Below are positions 14,320 through 17,608 of a stretch of 17,608 nt of DNA, in pieces; within the stretch, counting starts at the first letter, position 1; each line of letters begins with the position of its first letter. Source of the stretch: CALAGJ01 sp964293305 (GTDB lineage Bacteria; Bacteroidota; Bacteroidia; Chitinophagales; Chitinophagaceae); the NCBI GenBank assembly GCA_964293305.1, contig CAXYYO010000055.1:1-17608 (forward strand), given 5' to 3'. The notes below the pieces were generated by a model. That model saw only the letters and a list, made by a program, of their open reading frames with translations. It was not told where the DNA came from and ran no database searches. A program made the translations under genes and the position numbers.

Positions 14320-14826
14320 CTAAATAAATAAGTCTTGTTCGTATTGCAATTTCAAACCCTGTTGAAAAATAAGAGAAGTTAAAAAGGTGAATACGCCTAA
14401 GATGATGTGTACTACCAATAATAACCACATTGTTGCTTCTATCTCTGTAAAAATGCTTGAAATAATCATTAAAGGCAGAGGAAGTAATAGGTTGAGCAAG
14501 TAAAATCGTTTCAGGTGTTTCAGGTTATCATTGGTAAATAGTGAAGGCTGATAAAATACTTTAAATACTTTGGACGCAAACAAAAAGAACAATGTGTAGA
14601 ATGCCATAGGACTTATGAAAGAAAATATAAAATACGAATTATTGTTATCAATATTCATAAATGGATGGCTTGTGAATGGATAGTTTATATGTAAATATTT
14701 ACCATCTCCATACGGTGTAAGATTCCATCCGGACATAATACTTAGTGCTGAATACAGGACTGTTATCCCATATAAAAACCCAATAATTAGTAAAATATCT
14801 GATAATATTTTGCAAATAAATTTCAT
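14320..14826 (-). CDS. DUF2975-family membrane protein
   Basis: A 168-residue protein with four predicted transmembrane helices (about 7-29, 66-88, 106-127 and 131-155), placing it in the inner membrane. The C-terminal end GLKLQYEQDLFI matches the conserved tail of DUF2975 proteins. Their function is unknown, but they are repeatedly found directly before a small YozG-like regulator, as here. A membrane partner that senses a signal and acts on the regulator is an attractive but unproven idea. Its leader (14827-14930) is extremely AT-rich; no Shine-Dalgarno sequence is seen. Confidence 0.82.
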   Translation of the reverse strand: MKFICKILSDILLIIGFLYGITVLYSALSIMSGWNLTPYGDGKYLHINYPFTSHPFMNIDNNNSYFIFSFISPMAFYTLFFLFASKVFKVFYQPSLFTNDNLKHLKRFYLLNLLLPLPLMIISSIFTEIEATMWLLLVVHIILGVFTFLTSLIFQQGLKLQYEQDLFI

Positions 14827-15110
14827 TTTTTTTTGCTGATTTTTCTAAAATAATTATGCAATAATAGTAATTTATTATTTTAAAACAATAATTAATTAAA
14901 AAATATAATAATTTTTTCGAAAAATTAGTGCTGTAAAAATCTCCATCTAAATATGTTGCTACCCATATACTTTATTTTAATTTATCGAAAACACATTCCC
15001 GCAGGAAAATTGGTACTTGTTTGAAATAAATTGTGGTTATCATAAAACTCATTGAGCATTAAAAAAATACTACTCAATACTACCCCGACAGCCCATGTAA
15101 TGCAAGTCAT
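14827..15110. other. AT-rich intergenic stretch before the DUF2975 gene
   Basis: About 284 bases without a gene. The left third is almost pure A/T and should hold the promoter of the DUF2975-regulator unit; the best -7 candidate, CAATAATA on the plus strand near 14862, is one base off the consensus. ATTGAG at 15051-15056 and CTCAAT at 15073-15078 could pair as a weak hairpin after the DUF423 gene, but no good T-run follows on the minus strand. Confidence 0.4.
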
Positions 15111-15506
15111 CTATGCCTTTCCATATTTTATTATGGCTACACACATAAATATCCATCCTGCTATTAAACAAGTGCCGCCAATAGGTGTAATGGCACCAAG
15201 CCAATTAAAATTATTGTTGCCAGTGGCCCGGGTCAAGGTTAGGGCATACAAGGATCCTGAAAATATAACAGTACCAATTAAGAATAATCGCCCACACCAT
15301 AACATGCTTATTGAAGGAATATATTGGAATAATATGCCTGCGGCTAATAAGGCAAATACATGATAAAATTGATATCGAACTGCGGTTTCAAATATTTGTA
15401 GCGTTTCAGTATTGACTTTATCTTTAAGACCGTGAGCACCAAATGCACCCAGCATTACCGCTAATGCACCAGATATGGCACTTGCTATTAAAAAAAATTT
15501 ATTCAT
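15111..15506 (-). CDS. DUF423 (YgdD-like) small membrane protein
   Basis: From the ATG at 15506 the protein has 131 residues and four hydrophobic helices. It shows the family motifs GAFGAHGLKDK (20-30), ETAVRYQFYH (40-49), FSGSLYALTLT (82-92) and ITPIGGTCLIAGW near 106-118. The frame is open for 30 more codons upstream, but that part lies inside the shikimate kinase gene and has no family resemblance; the ATG at 15506 gives the expected short N-terminus. Its first eight bases, ATGAATAA, contain the stop codon of shikimate kinase, so the genes are translationally coupled. DUF423 proteins are inner membrane proteins of unknown function; the link to shikimate kinase is probably only shared transcription. 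Confidence 0.93.
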   Translation of the reverse strand: MNKFFLIASAISGALAVMLGAFGAHGLKDKVNTETLQIFETAVRYQFYHVFALLAAGILFQYIPSISMLWCGRLFLIGTVIFSGSLYALTLTRATGNNNFNWLGAITPIGGTCLIAGWIFMCVAIIKYGKA

Positions 15507-16020
15507 ATATTGAAATTTTATTGATGATATCTGATAATGTTTGTTCTTTTTCGTTGATATAAAAAGTTGATCGTTTGTAAAACGGTGTCCGTTCAATTAA
15601 TTTTTCTTGCAAGAAATTTTGTAATGATGCCGGGTTCATATTTTTTAGTAAAGGCCTTTGTGCAATTTCAGGCAATAATCTGTTTACTAAAGTTGGTATT
15701 TCGCATTTCAGCCATAAAGTAATGCCATGCTTGTTCATCTGATTCATATTATCAAAGAAACAAGGTGTGCCACCTCCGGTAGATATGATGGATGGAGGCA
15801 TTGCAAATGTTTCAAACAATTGTTTCTTTTCTAAAAGTCTGAATGTAGATTCTCCTTCATTTTCAAAAATGGCTTTTATAGATTTTGATGCAGCTTTTTC
15901 TATGTATTCATCCAGATCATGAAGTGGAAGGTTTGTGGCTTTGCTCAACAATTTACCCCAGTAGGATTTTCCACTACCCATCATACCAACTATGTATATG
16001 CTTTTTTGTAGTTTCATCAA
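15499..16020 (-). CDS. aroK: Shikimate kinase
   Basis: A 173-residue enzyme that phosphorylates shikimate to shikimate 3-phosphate with ATP, the fifth step of the chorismate pathway, in the cytoplasm. It has the Walker A loop GMMGSGKS (12-19), shikimate-binding Asp in LHDLDEYI (Asp35/Asp37), Arg61 in GESTFR, the triple glycine STGGGTP (80-86), the lid-region Arg122 in QRPLL, and Arg144 in ERTPFYKR. Length is normal for the family. Two adjacent ATG codons open the frame; either may be used. It starts about 30 bases after the terminator of the glutaryl-CoA dehydrogenase gene, so it needs its own promoter; a near-consensus box (TAAGTTTT read on this strand, 16049-16042) is a weak candidate. The 3' end overlaps the DUF423 start by eight bases. 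Confidence 0.95.
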   Translation of the reverse strand: MMKLQKSIYIVGMMGSGKSYWGKLLSKATNLPLHDLDEYIEKAASKSIKAIFENEGESTFRLLEKKQLFETFAMPPSIISTGGGTPCFFDNMNQMNKHGITLWLKCEIPTLVNRLLPEIAQRPLLKNMNPASLQNFLQEKLIERTPFYKRSTFYINEKEQTLSDIINKISIYE

Positions 16021-16050
16021 AAGCGATGATATAGTGTGAAGAAAACTTAT

Positions 16051-16077
16051 AAAAAAAGGCCTGTAAAAATGCAGGCC
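16051..16077 (-). terminator. Intrinsic terminator after glutaryl-CoA dehydrogenase
   Basis: On the minus strand, GGCCTG pairs with CAGGCC (16077-16072 with 16063-16058) around an eight-base loop, followed at once by seven T (16057-16051). It lies 13 bases after the dehydrogenase stop. The plus strand also has a short T-run on the far side, so it could work both ways. Confidence 0.9.
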
Positions 16078-16089
16078 CTTTTTAATTTT

Positions 16090-17274
16090 TTACTTGAAAG
16101 CATTGAAGCCAGTTACATCCATACCCGTTATCAGCAGGTGTACATCATGAGTACCTTCATAGGTAATTACACTTTCTAAATTCATCATGTGTCGCATAAT
16201 GCTATATTCCCCTGTAATGCCCATTCCACCTAGCATTTGACGTGCATCTCTGGCAATGTTTGTGGCAATTTCACAACTATTACGTTTTGCCATACTCACT
16301 TGCTGTGGGGTGGCTCTACCTTCATTCATTAATACACCTAAACGCCACACCATAAGTTGGGCTTTTGTTATTTCCGTAATCATTTCAGCCAACTTTTTTT
16401 GTTGCAGCTGAAATCCACCAATGGGTCTATCAAACTGAATACGCTCTTTGCTATACCTCAATGCGGTATCATAGCAATCCATAGCTGCGCCTAAGGCTCC
16501 CCAAGCTATTCCATATCTTGCTTTTGAAAGACAACCCAAAGGTCCTTTTAACCCTTTTACATTTGGAAAAATATTTTCTTTAGGTACTTTCACATTATCA
16601 AAAACTAACTCACCTGTAGCACTTGCTCTAAGACTCCATTTACCATGTGTAGCTGGTGTACTAAATCCTTCCATACCACGCTCTACCACTAAGCCTCTTA
16701 TATCACCAGCTTCATCTTTTGCCCATACTACAGCCACCTGTGCATAAGGTGCATTGCTAATCCACATTTTAGCTCCATTAAGTATTACATGATCACCGGC
16801 ATCTTTAAAATTTGTGAGCATTCCGGAAGGATTACTTCCATGATCTGGCTCGGTAAGTCCAAAACATCCCAGCCATTCGCCGGAGGCTAATTTTGGTAAA
16901 TATTTATTCCTTTGTGCTTCACTGCCATAAGCATGAATTGGAAACATAACTAAGCTACCTTGTACACTGGCGGTACTTCTAACACCACTATCACCACGCT
17001 CCAATTCCTGCATCATTAAACCATAACTAATGTAATCCAAACCACCACCACCATACTCCGGTGGTACTGTAGGACCAAAACAGCCCAAATCGCCCAGTTG
17101 TTTTACAATATGCTCCGGGAATGCAGCACGCTCTGCATAGTCTTCTATTATAGGTGTTATTTCTTTTTTTACATAGTTGCGAACAGTATCTCTAATCAAC
17201 TTATGTTCTTCGGTAAGTAGTTCATCAATTTGATAATAATCAGGACTTTGAAATAAATCGGTGCGTGCGGCCAT
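16090..17274 (-). CDS. gcdH: Glutaryl-CoA dehydrogenase (acyl-CoA dehydrogenase family)
   Basis: The 394-residue flavoenzyme should convert glutaryl-CoA to crotonyl-CoA and CO2 in lysine and tryptophan breakdown, passing electrons to electron-transfer flavoprotein. It has the acyl-CoA dehydrogenase layout: helical N-terminal domain (about 15-130), middle beta domain with GCFGLTEPDHGSNPSG (136-151) and WISNAP (171-176), and C-terminal helical domain with RQMLGGMGITGEY (345-357). Family-specific features are Arg99 in SGVRSTASVQ, which matches the substrate-carboxylate Arg of human GCDH (Arg94), and the catalytic Glu373 in TYEGTHDVH. No mitochondrial or signal sequence is present; it acts in the cytoplasm. 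It is a single-gene unit with its own promoter and terminator. General acyl-CoA dehydrogenase is the alternative but fits less well. Confidence 0.94.
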   Translation of the reverse strand: MAARTDLFQSPDYYQIDELLTEEHKLIRDTVRNYVKKEITPIIEDYAERAAFPEHIVKQLGDLGCFGPTVPPEYGGGGLDYISYGLMMQELERGDSGVRSTASVQGSLVMFPIHAYGSEAQRNKYLPKLASGEWLGCFGLTEPDHGSNPSGMLTNFKDAGDHVILNGAKMWISNAPYAQVAVVWAKDEAGDIRGLVVERGMEGFSTPATHGKWSLRASATGELVFDNVKVPKENIFPNVKGLKGPLGCLSKARYGIAWGALGAAMDCYDTALRYSKERIQFDRPIGGFQLQQKKLAEMITEITKAQLMVWRLGVLMNEGRATPQQVSMAKRNSCEIATNIARDARQMLGGMGITGEYSIMRHMMNLESVITYEGTHDVHLLITGMDVTGFNAFK

Positions 17275-17296
17275 ATTAGATATATTTTTTGTGCCG

Positions 17297-17304
17297 CAAA
17301 AGTA
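17297..17304 (-). promoter_or_regulatory. Probable -7 box (TAnnTTTG) of the glutaryl-CoA dehydrogenase gene
   Basis: Read on the minus strand, TACTTTTG followed by C is an exact match to the Bacteroidota -7 consensus, 22 bases before the ATG. A clear TTG at the -33 distance is not seen, so the full promoter is not proven. Confidence 0.5.
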
Positions 17305-17317
17305 AATGTTTTAGCTA

Positions 17318-17350
17318 TTGTAAGTAAGTCTGTTTAAGCTATTACATTTG
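17318..17350 (+). promoter_or_regulatory. Probable promoter of the DUF6526-like gene
   Basis: TTG at 17318-17320, a 22-base spacer, then TACATTTG at 17343-17350, an exact TAnnTTTG match followed by C. The ATG lies 15 bases after the box, leaving a leader of roughly ten bases. It shares a 91-base divergent gap with the dehydrogenase promoter. Confidence 0.55.
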
Positions 17351-17365
17351 CTAAAATAATAAAAA

Positions 17366-17608
17366 ATGGCAGCACAAAATTTTAAAAACCACGCTCAGTT
17401 TGTTCCACTCTTTCATTTGGTATCTTTTTTTCTGGCAGTAGCAATTCTTATTGGGTCATTTGTAAATTTAGCTCAATCTTCACCAGATAATTTATACAGT
17501 GCCTCACTCATTTGTGCTATCAGTGTTTTATTAGCCCTTTATTTCTGGTTTATCAGATCATTTCCTATGAAAGTACAGGATAGAGCCATTAGAGCTGAAG
17601 AAGGGTTG
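17366..17608 (+). CDS. DUF6526-like membrane protein, N-terminal part (cut by window edge)
   Basis: An ATG at 17366 opens a frame of 81 codons that runs to the window end without a stop. It begins MAAQNFKNHAQFVPLFHLVS, then has two hydrophobic helices (about residues 16-36 and 44-63), and then PMKVQDRAIRAEEGL. This order, an Asn-rich start with HxxFVP, two helices, and a KVQDRAIRAEE segment, agrees with what I recall of the DUF6526 family of small Bacteroidota membrane proteins, whose function is unknown. An exact -7 box stands 15 bases upstream. The C-terminal end is outside the window. Confidence 0.75.
   Translation, partial: MAAQNFKNHAQFVPLFHLVSFFLAVAILIGSFVNLAQSSPDNLYSASLICAISVLLALYFWFIRSFPMKVQDRAIRAEEGL

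Noticed and set aside
14318..14428. Longer N-terminus for the Xre-type regulator
   Set aside because: The extra 37 residues overlap the end of the DUF2975 gene and do not look like part of the family; the ATG at 14317 gives the standard short protein with a two-base gap.
15052..15363. Plus-strand open frame of 103 codons opposite DUF423
   Set aside because: Antisense to a clear DUF423 gene and without any recognisable motif.
15507..15596. Longer N-terminus for DUF423
   Set aside because: The extension lies inside shikimate kinase and has no hydrophobic or family character; ATG 15506 begins directly with the first helix.
1..17608. CRISPR arrays, insertion sequences, phage or toxin-antitoxin modules
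   Set aside because: No spaced direct repeats, transposase or integrase genes or terminal inverted repeats were seen. The regulator next to DUF2975 is not a toxin-antitoxin pair by family.

Overview
The window looks like ordinary chromosomal DNA from a low-GC member of the Bacteroidota. A SusC/SusD pair, an ECF sigma factor with a repeat-bearing membrane partner, an ABC permease fused to an M1-like peptidase, several TAnnTTTG promoter boxes and the lack of Shine-Dalgarno sequences before almost every start codon all point there. The gene families suggest the Chitinophagales (Chitinophagaceae-like), but the exact lineage is an inference. I see no insertion sequence, phage gene, CRISPR array, rRNA or clear recent transfer.

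Left part (1-4740): a minus-strand pair, YHS-domain secreted protein followed by a DoxX-like membrane protein cut by the window edge. Divergent from it is a three-gene plus-strand unit: ECF sigma factor, a single-pass membrane protein with four repeats of a P-x-x-Y-F-x-x-L motif in its cytoplasmic half (putative anti-sigma factor), and a secreted Spy/CpxP-like protein with a basic tail. It ends in a clear intrinsic terminator. Next come two overlapping genes, a GtrB/DPM1-type family 2 glycosyltransferase and a polytopic flippase-like (LPG_synthase_TM) protein, probably acting on the same lipid-linked sugar.

Middle (4740-9931): a minus-strand susC-susD pair encoding a TonB-dependent outer membrane transporter and its lipoprotein lid. 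No degradative enzyme or regulator lies beside it, so its substrate cannot be told. It is followed by a noncoding stretch and a tRNA-Ser(UGA) gene with its own promoter and a perfect intrinsic terminator.

Right part (9932-17608): minus-strand DUF2975 membrane protein and small Xre-type regulator, then an ABC ATPase and a giant ABC-2 permease fused to an M1-like metallopeptidase domain, possibly one regulated unit. Then shikimate kinase overlapping a DUF423 membrane protein, and glutaryl-CoA dehydrogenase, which ends in its own terminator. Divergent from the dehydrogenase, a DUF6526-like small membrane protein runs off the right edge.

No wholly new system is evident. The items most worth a second look are the repeat-bearing anti-sigma-like protein with its oppositely charged secreted neighbour, and the permease-peptidase fusion that keeps the zinc site but lacks a recognisable GXMEN motif.
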